From Bacteroidales bacterium (GTDB lineage: Bacteria; Bacteroidota; Bacteroidia; Bacteroidales; Tenuifilaceae): a stretch of DNA of 64,000 bases. The notes below the pieces were generated by a model. The model was given only the letters and a program-made list of their open reading frames with translations. It ran no database searches and was not told the DNA's origin. The stretch's first letter is position 1. Every line of letters begins with the position of its first letter. The translations under genes and the position numbers were made by a program. The stretch is taken from NCBI GenBank assembly GCA_013141385.1, contig JABFRB010000018.1, positions 1 to 64,000 of the forward strand, written 5' to 3'. Positions 8,956 through 17,418 of the stretch are shown here, piece after piece.

Positions 8956-10002
8956 TTACTTTGTTACAGGGCAGGATTCAGGCTTAGCATATCTCTTGCA
9001 TAGAGGTAGGCAGTGAATACAATAGTTGATTTTTTTGTTGGTTTGAGCTTTTTGTAGCCATAAATTGTCGGTAAGAAGATCTCTTCCAATAGCAACAAAA
9101 TCGGTCATTCCGTTTTCCAACAACCACGAGGCTCTCTCAGGTGTTCTAATTTCATTAACAACAATAATTGGAATCTTAACATGCTTTTTCACCTCAGTGC
9201 CGCAATATACAATCCAGTTATTTGGAAAGTTTGCTGGAATTTCTGGAGTTATTCCTTTGTCTCCACCATGAGATACGTGCAAAATATCAATACCATTTTT
9301 CTCTAGATGCTTTCCAATTTCAATACCATCAAGGAGAGTAGGGGAGTTTGCTCCCATCCGATATCCAATTATAAAGTTGGCATGACAGGATTGCTTAATC
9401 CCTTTAATAATATCTGTAGCCAACTTTAACCGACCAGATAATGAATTACCGTACTCATCAGTACGTTTGTTTATTGCTGAGTTGGCGAACTGGTTAAGCA
9501 GATATCCATGGGCTCCATGAAGTTCAATCCCATCAAACCCCGCTAATAGAGCTCTAGTTGCGGCTTCAATAAACGCTGCTTCTATCACTTTAATCCCTTC
9601 AATTGTTAAAGCGGCGGAACGTTCATTTTCAGGATCTATTGATGGACCTACTGCTATATCAGAAACTCCCTTATAGGTTCTTAAACCAGAATGTTGTATT
9701 TGAAGTAATATAAGTGCTCCATGTCTATGACAGGCATCAGTAATTTTCTTTAACCCCTCCATATGCATATTATTCCATATTCCTGGTTGATAGCTGAATA
9801 TTTTGCCATCCTTGAGCACACAAGTTGCCTCTACAATGATGATTCCAACACCCCCTTTAGCAATATTTTCATAGTGTTTAATATGCTTTTCGCTAACAAA
9901 CCCATTTTTATCGGCCCAACCGAAGTTAACAATAGGGGGAAGAACTACTCGGTTCTTAATGTTATATGATTTTATTGTAAAGTTTGAGAATAAATTAGCC
10001 AT
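8956..10002 (-). CDS. NADH:flavin oxidoreductase, Old Yellow Enzyme family
   Basis: This 348-residue TIM-barrel flavoprotein has the OYE landmarks: RVVLPPIVNFGW at the N-terminus, LLQIQHSGLRTY near residue 100, and GFDGIELHGAHGYLLNQF near residue 155 with the paired catalytic residues. The C-terminus has a cysteine group (YCIHCLPLCKRYAKPESC) reminiscent of the [4Fe-4S] site of 2,4-dienoyl-CoA reductase relatives, but the FAD/NAD domain that normally follows is absent. Substrate is unknown; these enzymes reduce activated alkenes or handle flavin redox. Its neighbours on the same strand are yciI-like and arfB. Confidence 0.8.
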   Translation of the reverse strand: MANLFSNFTIKSYNIKNRVVLPPIVNFGWADKNGFVSEKHIKHYENIAKGGVGIIIVEATCVLKDGKIFSYQPGIWNNMHMEGLKKITDACHRHGALILLQIQHSGLRTYKGVSDIAVGPSIDPENERSAALTIEGIKVIEAAFIEAATRALLAGFDGIELHGAHGYLLNQFANSAINKRTDEYGNSLSGRLKLATDIIKGIKQSCHANFIIGYRMGANSPTLLDGIEIGKHLEKNGIDILHVSHGGDKGITPEIPANFPNNWIVYCGTEVKKHVKIPIIVVNEIRTPERASWLLENGMTDFVAIGRDLLTDNLWLQKAQTNKKINYCIHCLPLCKRYAKPESCPVTK

Positions 10003-10126
10003 AATGAATTGTTAATTAGGGTGATGTTGTTTGAAAATTTGAAGATGATACAATTTGAAAGTGTTTTCTTAAATTACAAAAATGATTAGTTATAAATCAA
10101 GAGACAATTTCTAATCTACTGATTTT

Positions 10127-10426
10127 TTAACCTTCATGTTGTTGTATGAATGGTGCAAAATCCTTGGCATACTTCACAGGATTAAACTCAATTACCTCAT
10201 GCTTTGCAATTTTATTAATAAAGAAAGGATCTTGTTGAATAATACTCCAAACCTCTTCAATATCTTTCGCATTGCAAATAATAATTCCACCTGTACGCGG
10301 ATTGCGAGGTCCAGAGCAAATTAAATTGCCAGTTGCATAGTATTTATCGAGAAATGCTCTGTGATCGTCCAGATGGGCATCAACCACTGAGATTGCTTTA
10401 ATATAGGTTACATGAACAAGGTACAT
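10127..10426 (-). CDS. YciI family protein
   Basis: The 99-residue protein matches the YCII fold: YLVHVTYIKAISVVDAHLDDHRAFLDKYYATG, then SGPRNPRTGGIIICNA and DPFFINKIAKHEVIEF. His-21/Asp of the DAHLDDHRAFL segment form the conserved His-Asp pair proposed as an active site. YciI-like proteins are small dimers of poorly defined function, some acting as dehydrochlorinases. The gene is probably monocistronic: 60 bases separate it from arfB and 124 bases from the OYE gene. Confidence 0.8.
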   Translation of the reverse strand: MYLVHVTYIKAISVVDAHLDDHRAFLDKYYATGNLICSGPRNPRTGGIIICNAKDIEEVWSIIQQDPFFINKIAKHEVIEFNPVKYAKDFAPFIQQHEG

Positions 10427-10486
10427 ATGAAAACAGTATTGTATGTGATTACAAACTTTGAAAATATTTTAGTTTTATCAACCTAA

Positions 10487-10903
10487 TTAATAATCAATAT
10501 CTTTTCTAAGTATTTTCTTTTCTGAGTTTAATCGTTTTCCCTCTAACCGCTTTTCTTTTGCTTTTCTAGACGGTTTTGTGACTTTTCGATTTTTCTTGGG
10601 TTCTAGTGCTTTGCGAATTAAAGCATAGAATTTATCGATAACTTTCTCTTTATTTGCTAATTGCGATCGTTCTGATTGTGAGACTAGGATAAGTTCTCCC
10701 TCTTTATTTATCTTATTTGCAAGTTTAACTAGTATTATTTCTTGCTCATCTTTTGTTAATAAAACGGATTCCAAAATATTAAACCTTAATTCAATTTTGG
10801 AGCTAACCTTATTTACATTTTGCCCTCCGGGGCCACTACTCCTAGATGAATTGAATTTAAATTCTGAATAGAAATCTCGACTTTGAATAATATCTATATC
10901 CAT
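10487..10903 (-). CDS. arfB: Alternative ribosome-rescue factor ArfB
   Basis: ArfB hydrolyses peptidyl-tRNA on ribosomes stalled without a stop codon. The 138-residue protein carries the release-factor GGQ loop in SSGPGGQNVNKVSSK (about residues 20-34) and the long basic C-terminal tail (KPSRKAKEKRLEGKRLNSEKK) that enters the empty mRNA channel. It lacks the codon-recognition domains of RF1/RF2, as expected for ArfB. Length is normal. Confidence 0.9.
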   Translation of the reverse strand: MDIDIIQSRDFYSEFKFNSSRSSGPGGQNVNKVSSKIELRFNILESVLLTKDEQEIILVKLANKINKEGELILVSQSERSQLANKEKVIDKFYALIRKALEPKKNRKVTKPSRKAKEKRLEGKRLNSEKKILRKDIDY

Positions 10904-11010
10904 TTAAATTGATGACTAGTGTATTTTGTTTGCGAACCAGAGGAGAATCTATAATATTTTCAAAAAAGATATCTTAATATCAACAATTTTAAAGTTTGGG
11001 AGGGGAGATA

Positions 11011-11970
11011 TTACTTTTTCTCCCCATTTCTTGTATGTATTATTTTACCAGCAATGCTAATAGCAATCTCAGCAGGAGTTTGGCTATTTATTGATAAACC
11101 GATAGGAGAATCAACACGATTAAAATCATTATCGGTAAAACCAAATGCCTTTAGTGAATCGTAAATGCTCTGCACTTTGTTTTTACTACCAATCATACCG
11201 AGGTATTTCAATTTCTTACCCAGTAACTGTTTAAGAATAATTTGATCGAATTTATGACCAAAACTCATTATAGCTACGTAGCTATTTTGACCCTCTGGGA
11301 CAAGATCTTCAACCTTATTGTAATCAATTATATGCTTCTGATGAGCAAAACTATTAGCAGTAAAAGTTGATAGTTCTTTCCTATTGTCGAATACAACCAC
11401 CCTGAACTCAAGCATTCTTAATATTTGGCTTAAAGGAACGCTAATATGTCCTGCACCAAAAATATAAACTGTATCCTTTAGACCAATAAACTCTTTATAT
11501 TCCCAATCTTTTGGACTATTTATAAAAGCGCTTACTTGAAAATCAGAAGAATCATCTTTTATAAAATGAATATTATTAGGACTAATGGTAAGAATGCCTT
11601 TCTCTCCATTATTAATACACTCTTTAATGGTACTTATAGTCTCTAAATCCGATGATGTAAGAGGTAAAAAAACATGGGTTTGCTCACCTGAGCAGATCAT
11701 GCCCGACTTATCATATTCTGCTTCAGAATCATGAATCTGCCTTTTAATTAGGGATTCCAACGTATCACTTGAAACCCGTTTACGAGCCAGTTCAACCATG
11801 TTGTATTCCATCACACCGCCACCTATGGAGCCTGAAATTTCACCATTTTGCGAAACAGCCATTTTAAAACCAACTCGACCCGGACTGCTGCCCTTGCATT
11901 CAATAACGGTTAGTAGTATTACCCTTCTCTTTTCCGAAAGTTGATTGTAAATAAAATTCCAAAGTTCCAT
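11011..11970 (-). CDS. xdhC: XdhC/CoxI family molybdenum-enzyme maturation factor (YqeB-like)
   Basis: XdhC-type proteins bind molybdopterin cofactor, help its sulfuration and insert it into xanthine-dehydrogenase-like enzymes. The 319-residue protein has the N-terminal XdhC_CoxI domain (TVIECKGSSPGRVGFKMAV and GSIGGGVMEYNMVELA) and the C-terminal Rossmann domain (VYIFGAGHISVPLSQIL and YLGMIGSKNKV). In the E. coli urate cluster the corresponding protein is YqeB. It opens the island here, divergent from ygeY across 265 bases, and is the obvious maturation partner of the xdhD and xdh genes downstream. Confidence 0.85.
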   Translation of the reverse strand: MELWNFIYNQLSEKRRVILLTVIECKGSSPGRVGFKMAVSQNGEISGSIGGGVMEYNMVELARKRVSSDTLESLIKRQIHDSEAEYDKSGMICSGEQTHVFLPLTSSDLETISTIKECINNGEKGILTISPNNIHFIKDDSSDFQVSAFINSPKDWEYKEFIGLKDTVYIFGAGHISVPLSQILRMLEFRVVVFDNRKELSTFTANSFAHQKHIIDYNKVEDLVPEGQNSYVAIMSFGHKFDQIILKQLLGKKLKYLGMIGSKNKVQSIYDSLKAFGFTDNDFNRVDSPIGLSINSQTPAEIAISIAGKIIHTRNGEKK

Positions 11971-12176
11971 AATTATTAAGATTATTGACTTGTGATAGGG
12001 ATTAAATATGAATTGTAAAAGTATAAAAGATATTTATTGAGCAGTATAGTTAGGAATAATATTATCTTTCCTATTGTAGTAATTATTCCTCATAAAGAAT
12101 ATTATTCTATAAATAATATATTTACTGATTTATTATGCTATATTAGTAAACGGATTGTATATTTATGTTCTATAAT

Positions 12177-12207
12177 TTGATACTAATTGTTAATAATTTT
12201 AACTTTG
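12177..12207 (+). promoter_or_regulatory. Putative promoter of ygeY-ygeW
   Basis: TTG at 12177-12179 and TAACTTTG at 12200-12207 are separated by 20 bases, matching the Bacteroidota sigma-ABfr promoter pattern. Transcription would start near 12213, leaving a leader of about 23 bases before the ygeY ATG. Confidence 0.55.
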
Positions 12208-12235
12208 GCATCGAAATTAAATTGACATTTAAGCC

Positions 12236-13429
12236 ATGGAAAGTATTTTTCAACAAATTAATGAATTATCAGAGAAGTATCGCAACTACACAGCCGAGAA
12301 CCTTTCGAAATTAGTGAAAATTAAATCGTTGAGCACACAGGAAAAGGATGTTCAGCTAGAGTTAAAACGTCAAATGGAAGAGGCTGGTTTTGATGAGGTT
12401 AAAATTGATGGTTTAGGAAATGTTATTGGTCGTATTGGAAACGGTAAGAAGATTTTGGCTATTGATGGTCACATGGATACCGTTGATATGGGCAATATGG
12501 ACAACTGGAGTTTTAATCCACTTGGTGGAGAAATTAAGGATGGTTTTGTGCATGGTCGTGGAACAGTTGACCAAGAGGGGGGCTCTGCTGCTTTTGTTAC
12601 ATCTGGAAGAATTTTAAAAGAGTTAGGATTTGATAAAGACTTGACCATTTACTTCGTAGGAAGTGTGATGGAAGAGGATTGCGATGGTCTTTGCTGGAAG
12701 TATATTGTTGAAGAAGATAAGATTAAACCTGATTTTGTAATTAGTACCGAACCAACTAACCTTAATATATATAGGGGTCATAGGGGTAGGATGGAGATGC
12801 ATGTTCATTTCCACGGCGTATCATCGCATGGTTCAGCTCCTGAACGTGGAAAGAACGCTATCTATATGGCATCACGTGCAGCACTTGAAATCGAGAAATT
12901 AAACGAAAGACTAAAATTCGATGAGTTTTTAGGTAAAGGTAGTGTTACCATTTCTGAGATAATTTCTGGTAGTCCTTCGCTTTGCGCTGTTGCTGATTAT
13001 GCAAGAGTACACCTTGATAGAAGGTTAACTTGGGGCGAAACCAAGGAATCTGCTGTTAAGGAGGTTGAAGAGGTTGTAAAAGGCATGAACGCTAAGGTTG
13101 AAGTTCTTAACTATTCTGAAAAAGCCTATACTGGCTTAGAGTACGGAATGGAGAAGTACTACCCAACATGGAAAATGGCTGAAGATCATCAAGTTGTTCA
13201 AACAGGTGTAAAAGCCTACAAGAACCTTTTTGGTAAGGATGTTAAGGTTGATAAATGGACATTCTCAACCAACGGTATTATGACTTGTGGTACTTATGGC
13301 ATTCCAACTATTGGGTTTGGTCCTGGTAATGAGGTTTTGGCACATGCTCCAAATGAGAAAGTACCAGTTAATGATCTTGTTATTGCGGCGTCGTTTTATG
13401 CAGCTTTTGCTTATGAATTATGTAAATGA
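12236..13429 (+). CDS. ygeY: YgeY family M20 metallohydrolase
   Basis: YgeY belongs to the M20 (ArgE/DapE/carboxypeptidase G2) family and is a hallmark of selenium-linked purine clusters. The 397-residue protein has the zinc ligands in AIDGHMDTVD (near residue 80), GRGTVDQEGG (near residue 110) and the catalytic Glu pair in VMEEDCDG (near residue 145), followed by a dimerisation domain and AHAPNEKV near the end. In the urate pathway it is thought to hydrolyse a ureido or amide intermediate; the exact substrate is not settled by the sequence. Its last four bases overlap the start of ygeW (ATGA). Confidence 0.9.
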   Translation: MESIFQQINELSEKYRNYTAENLSKLVKIKSLSTQEKDVQLELKRQMEEAGFDEVKIDGLGNVIGRIGNGKKILAIDGHMDTVDMGNMDNWSFNPLGGEIKDGFVHGRGTVDQEGGSAAFVTSGRILKELGFDKDLTIYFVGSVMEEDCDGLCWKYIVEEDKIKPDFVISTEPTNLNIYRGHRGRMEMHVHFHGVSSHGSAPERGKNAIYMASRAALEIEKLNERLKFDEFLGKGSVTISEIISGSPSLCAVADYARVHLDRRLTWGETKESAVKEVEEVVKGMNAKVEVLNYSEKAYTGLEYGMEKYYPTWKMAEDHQVVQTGVKAYKNLFGKDVKVDKWTFSTNGIMTCGTYGIPTIGFGPGNEVLAHAPNEKVPVNDLVIAASFYAAFAYELCK

Positions 13430-14646
13430 AAAGTGAAAAATTAAAAGTGAAAAATACCATGAATCTAAAAGATAGAATTGAAGGACTTAGCAAAGTTAAG
13501 TCGGAGTTGTACAAGAAAGATTTTCTTCTAACATGGGAGAAAAAAGAGCAGGATTTAAAGATTGTTTTTGAAGTTGCCGCAATTCTTAAGGAGATGCGCG
13601 CTCAGAATATCTCACCAAGAGTATTCGACTCAGGATTAGCAATTTCTAACTTCCGCGATAATTCAACCCGCACACGCTTCTCATTCGCTTCAGCTAGCAA
13701 CCTCCTTGGGTTAGCAGTTGCCGATTTAGATGAGGAAAAATCGCAGATTGCACACGGTGAAACAGTACGTGAAACAGCCAATATGATCTCTTTCATGTCC
13801 GATTTTATTGGTATTCGTGATGATATGTTCTTAGGCGAAGGCAATAAGTACATGCGCGAGGTTGGTTCATCTCTCGATGAAGGTTTTGCAAAAGGAGTTC
13901 TTCCATCACGTCCAGGTATTGTGAACCTACAGTGCGACATGGATCACCCAACCCAATCGATGGCAGATCTGATGCACCTACAAGATGTATACGGATCACT
14001 TGAAAATCTAAGAGGTAAAAAAATCGTAATGAGTTGGGCTTACTCACCAAGTTACGGTAAACCACTTTCAGTTCCACAAGGTATTATCGGATTGATGTCA
14101 CGCTTTGGGATGAACATCGAATTAGCTTACCCAGAAGGATATGGCTTAATCCCTGAGATTGTTGATATTGCTAAGAAGAATGCTCAGCAAAGTGGTGGTT
14201 CATTGAATGTTAGCCATTCCATGTCAGAAGCTATGAAGGGTGCAGATATTGTTTACCCAAAGAGTTGGGCACCATTCCATATTATGCAGCAGAGAACTAA
14301 ACTTCTACAAAATGCTGATAAAGCAGGTTTAAAGGAGCTAGAGCAAGTTTGCCTTGCAAATAACGCTAAGTTCATGGATTGGGAGTACGATGAAGCTAAG
14401 ATGAAAACAACCAAGAACGGAAATGCCCTTTACATGCATTGTTTACCAGCCGATATTAGCGATGTTTCCTGCAAACATGGTGAAGTAAGTGCCGCAGCGT
14501 TTGAGCATTACAGGATTAAAACCTACCAAGAAGCTGGTTTTAAACCTTATATCATTGCAGCTATGATGTTTACAAATAGATTTGAGAATCCTGCAGAGAC
14601 ATTAAAAGGAATTCTTGATAGAAATAGAAAAAGAGTAGGATTTTAA
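13426..14646 (+). CDS. ygeW: Knotted carbamoyltransferase YgeW
   Basis: YgeW is an aspartate/ornithine-carbamoyltransferase relative found with ygeY. The carbamoyl-phosphate site NSTRTRFSFAS (near residue 75), the second-domain HCLPADIS (near residue 343) and the DMDHPTQSMADL segment are clear. In urate catabolism it is expected to work in the phosphorolytic direction, releasing carbamoyl phosphate from a ureido acid for ATP formation; that is inference. The first ATG (13426) overlaps the ygeY stop and gives a lysine-rich leader MKSEKLKVKNT; the second Met at 13459 (MNLKDRIEGL) matches the family start better. Confidence 0.9.
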   Translation: MKSEKLKVKNTMNLKDRIEGLSKVKSELYKKDFLLTWEKKEQDLKIVFEVAAILKEMRAQNISPRVFDSGLAISNFRDNSTRTRFSFASASNLLGLAVADLDEEKSQIAHGETVRETANMISFMSDFIGIRDDMFLGEGNKYMREVGSSLDEGFAKGVLPSRPGIVNLQCDMDHPTQSMADLMHLQDVYGSLENLRGKKIVMSWAYSPSYGKPLSVPQGIIGLMSRFGMNIELAYPEGYGLIPEIVDIAKKNAQQSGGSLNVSHSMSEAMKGADIVYPKSWAPFHIMQQRTKLLQNADKAGLKELEQVCLANNAKFMDWEYDEAKMKTTKNGNALYMHCLPADISDVSCKHGEVSAAAFEHYRIKTYQEAGFKPYIIAAMMFTNRFENPAETLKGILDRNRKRVGF

Positions 14647-14808
14647 GTATACACTTTTTTTATAATAATGAGTGAAGCATCTTAAATCTATATGATATTA
14701 AGGTGCTTCATTTCGTTTTGAATGACAAGAAACTGTATTCTCAGAAAATTTAAGCGTGCTTCTCATTCGGGGATTCCTTAAATAATGACTAATGGTAATA
14801 TGAATTCA

Positions 14809-15051
14809 TTGTCATCCTGAGCGAAGCGAAGGATCTCCAAATATTGAAACATAATAGATGCTTCACTCCGTTCAGCATGACAAGCAATGGTTTTTTTAGG
14901 AAATTTCAATCTCTACTTGTTCGGGGATTCCTTAAATAATGATAAATTGTAAAATGATCCCATTGTCATCCTGAGCGAAGCGAAGGATCTCCTATTTGTC
15001 ATTCAGTGCGAAGCGAAGAATCTAAAATGCTTATATTCGTTCAGTATAGAA
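14809..15051. repeat. REP-like foldback array, left of the GIY-YIG gene
   Basis: The unit begins TTGTCATCCTGAGCGAAGCG and GAAGGATCT, and ends with TTCACTCCGTTCAGCATGACAA, so its ends are inverted copies (TTGTCAT-CTGA against TCAG-ATGACAA). Complete unit at 14809-14883; a second, degenerate unit at 14963-15051. Each is preceded by the conserved lead-in TTCCTTAAATAATG then ATAAATTGTAA. No gene lies here. Confidence 0.75.
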
Positions 15052-15102
15052 ATAAAAAATTTTGTATTTCTTAATACATCGAAGAATTTAAAACCAATAA
15101 TT

Positions 15103-15405
15103 ATGAAACAGCATAATTATTTCGCTTATATTACAACTAATCAGAGCAAAACGGTTATATATACAGGTGTTACAAATGATTTGAAAAGAAGATTATTTGA
15201 GCACGAAGAGGATTCTCATGGACAAAAACTATTCTTTGCAGGTAAATATAATTGTTATCATCTAGTTTATTATGAACGATTTCAATTCGTACAAGATGCT
15301 ATAAGAAGGGAGAAAGAAATTAAAGGTTGGAAGCGAAGCAAAAAGGATTATTTGATTTCTGAATTTAACCCAGAGTGGAGATTCCTTAATGATGATGAAT
15401 TGTAA
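15103..15405 (+). CDS. Small GIY-YIG nuclease-fold protein embedded in a repeat array
   Basis: The 100-residue protein is a single GIY-YIG domain: YFAYITTN and VIYTGVTNDLKRRLFEHEE at the N-terminus, catalytic Arg in LKRRL, the Glu in AIRREKEIKGWKRSKK, and the family close LISEFNPEW. Similar stand-alone proteins are common in Bacteroidota and are often annotated as endonucleases of unknown target. The last eight codons (RFLNDDEL and stop) are written in the same bases that precede every REP-like unit in this window (ATTCCTTAAT...GAATTGTAA), so the gene runs straight into the repeat. Repeats also flank it on the left. A functional link is proposed in the findings. Confidence 0.8.
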   Translation: MKQHNYFAYITTNQSKTVIYTGVTNDLKRRLFEHEEDSHGQKLFFAGKYNCYHLVYYERFQFVQDAIRREKEIKGWKRSKKDYLISEFNPEWRFLNDDEL

Positions 15406-15413
15406 TTGAATCC

Positions 15414-15775
15414 ATTGTCATCCTGAGCGAAGCGAAGGATCTCTAAATATTGAAACATTACAGATGCTTCACTCCGTTCAGCATGACATGCAATGGTATT
15501 TTCAGGAAATTTCAATCTCTACTTGTTCGGATATTCTTTAAATAATGATGAATTGTAAAATGAACCCATTGTCATCCTGTGCAAAGCAAAGGATCTTCCA
15601 TTTGTCATTCTGAGCAAAGCGAAGAATCTTAGATGCTTCACTCCGTTCAGCATGACAAGCAATGGTATTTTCAGGAAATTTCAACCCTTGCTCGTTCGAA
15701 AATTCTTTAAATAATTGATGAATTGTAATATGAAACCATTGTCATCCTGAGCGAAGCGAAGGATCTTCCAACAGT
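15414..15775. repeat. REP-like foldback array, right of the GIY-YIG gene
   Basis: Two full units (15414-15489 and 15569-15658) and one half unit (15738-15770) of the same TTGTCATCCTGAGC...GCATGACAA element as on the left. Between units the spacer AATGGTATTTTCAGGAAATTTCAA and the lead-in TTTAAATAATGATGAATTGTAA are themselves conserved, so the real period is about 150 bases. The array ends at the stop codon of hyuA. Confidence 0.75.
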
Positions 15776-15789
15776 ATGTTCAGGAAATT

Positions 15790-17223
15790 TTATACCCTTC
15801 CACAATTATTATTACCCACATCTTTTGATTTACTATAATATGGGCTAGAGGTTTTCTGTACCTTTCTGCGAAGGAGTTTCCCTGTTGGTAAACCAGATAT
15901 TATTTTACCATTATCAATACCAATAATCCCTTTAGATATAACATATTGAGCTTTCCCCTTCACGCTAAATCCCTCATAAATGCTTATGTCAGCCTTTGAA
16001 AGATGTGTTTTTGCTGATATAATAGACTTAGAATCTGGATTCCATATAACAATATCTGCATCAGAACCTACAGTAATCTCACCTTTTTGAGGGTATAGCC
16101 CGAAGATTTTTGCTGGTTGGGTCGAGAATATATCAACCATTCTATTTAGGCTTATAATATCTTTTAAAACGCCATAAGTATAAAGAAGTTCAAGACGATG
16201 TTCTATGCCACCTGCACCATTGGGAATTTTGCGGAAATCATCCTTTCCAACCGATTTTTGTTCGAATGAAAATGGGCAATGATCCGTTCCAACTGTTTGA
16301 ATCATATTTGCTTTAATACCTTCCCATAGATGCGCCGAATCCTCTGGTTTACGTAATGGTGGGCTGATAACATACTTGACAGTCTGTTCAAACTCTCCAC
16401 TGTACTTTGATTCATCCAACATTAAGTATTGTGGGCATGTCTCAGCAAAAATTGGTTGACCACTTTGCTGGGCAAGATGTATGTGCTTTAGGGAGTCTCC
16501 TGCGGAAACATGAACAATGTAAAGGGGACAGTTAGTTTGATCGGCAATATCAATAATGCGTTTTACTGCAATTGATTCTAGTTGAGAAGCACGTGAAAGC
16601 ATGTGATATAGAGGCGAAACCATCTTTTGGTTAAAATAGAAATCCCTAAAGGTGCTAACCTCATCACCAAGCTCGCAATGGGCAGTAACCATACCGCATA
16701 ACTTACCAACTGCTTTCATAACATGGTATGCGGATTCATCATCAAGTCCAATGGACTCCTTGTAGGCTAGGTAAATCTTGAAAGATGGGAATCCCATATC
16801 AATGCACTGTTCAATTTCTTTCTCAGAATTTGGCCTCCAATCAACGGGACTTACATGAAAAGAGTAGTCAATAGGGCAATTCTTGGCCTCATCAATTCTA
16901 ATATTCAGCGCATCTGGTAGTGGTTGACCCTTTTTGGGGGTTACAAAATCGATAATTGTTGTTGTTCCACCATATAAAGCGGCTATTCCACCACTTAAAA
17001 AATCATCCGATGAATAACCGGCAGGCGTAGGAAGGAAGAGGTGAACATGGGGATCGATTCCTCCTGGGAAAACGTATTGGTTTTCAGCATGAATAACCCT
17101 ATCTACATGATTTTCTGAGATATGCTTATCTATTCTGATGATTTTTTCATCCTCAATAAGAATATCAGAATTGAACTGTTCAGTAGATGTTACTATTATT
17201 CCGCCTTTGATAAGAATCTTCAT
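15790..17223 (-). CDS. hyuA: Dihydropyrimidinase/hydantoinase-like amidohydrolase
   Basis: This 477-residue cyclic amidohydrolase opens hydantoin- or dihydropyrimidine-type rings. Binuclear metal ligands are visible: GGIDPHVHLFL (near residue 55), the carboxylated Lys in FPSFKIYLAYK (near residue 150), MVTAHCELG (near 183), YIVHVSAGD (near 240) and VGTDHCPF (near 318). It corresponds to HyuA of the E. coli urate cluster. It is transcribed alone on the minus strand, bounded by the REP-like array on its 3' side and by a foldback element upstream. Confidence 0.9.
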   Translation of the reverse strand: MKILIKGGIIVTSTEQFNSDILIEDEKIIRIDKHISENHVDRVIHAENQYVFPGGIDPHVHLFLPTPAGYSSDDFLSGGIAALYGGTTTIIDFVTPKKGQPLPDALNIRIDEAKNCPIDYSFHVSPVDWRPNSEKEIEQCIDMGFPSFKIYLAYKESIGLDDESAYHVMKAVGKLCGMVTAHCELGDEVSTFRDFYFNQKMVSPLYHMLSRASQLESIAVKRIIDIADQTNCPLYIVHVSAGDSLKHIHLAQQSGQPIFAETCPQYLMLDESKYSGEFEQTVKYVISPPLRKPEDSAHLWEGIKANMIQTVGTDHCPFSFEQKSVGKDDFRKIPNGAGGIEHRLELLYTYGVLKDIISLNRMVDIFSTQPAKIFGLYPQKGEITVGSDADIVIWNPDSKSIISAKTHLSKADISIYEGFSVKGKAQYVISKGIIGIDNGKIISGLPTGKLLRRKVQKTSSPYYSKSKDVGNNNCGRV

Positions 17224-17285
17224 GATCTTCTCCTTAATGAAAGAGTAAATTTAGCTATAAAGGAATATAAAATACTATTCAACGT

Positions 17286-17405
17286 CGTTTAGTTAAGGAG
17301 ATTCCGCATCAAGTGCGGAATGACAAGGGGCGTGTATCCCATTCTTACTGTCATTCCTGCGAAGGCAGGAATCCCTAACTTAATAGGTACTAAACCTTAA
17401 CTAAG
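17286..17405. repeat. MITE-like foldback element with two internal hairpins
   Basis: The 120-base element has terminal inverted repeats TTTAGTTAAGG and CCTTAACTAA. Inside are two hairpins, ATTCCGCA-TCAAG-TGCGGAAT and ATTCCTGC-GAAG-GCAGGAAT, flanked by the words GGAATGACAA and TGTCATTCC that face each other. It has no coding capacity. It differs in sequence from the CCTGAGC-type units but shares the (T)TGTCATTCC / GGAATGACA edge. Confidence 0.7.
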
Positions 17406-17418
17406 TGATATTGAAACA

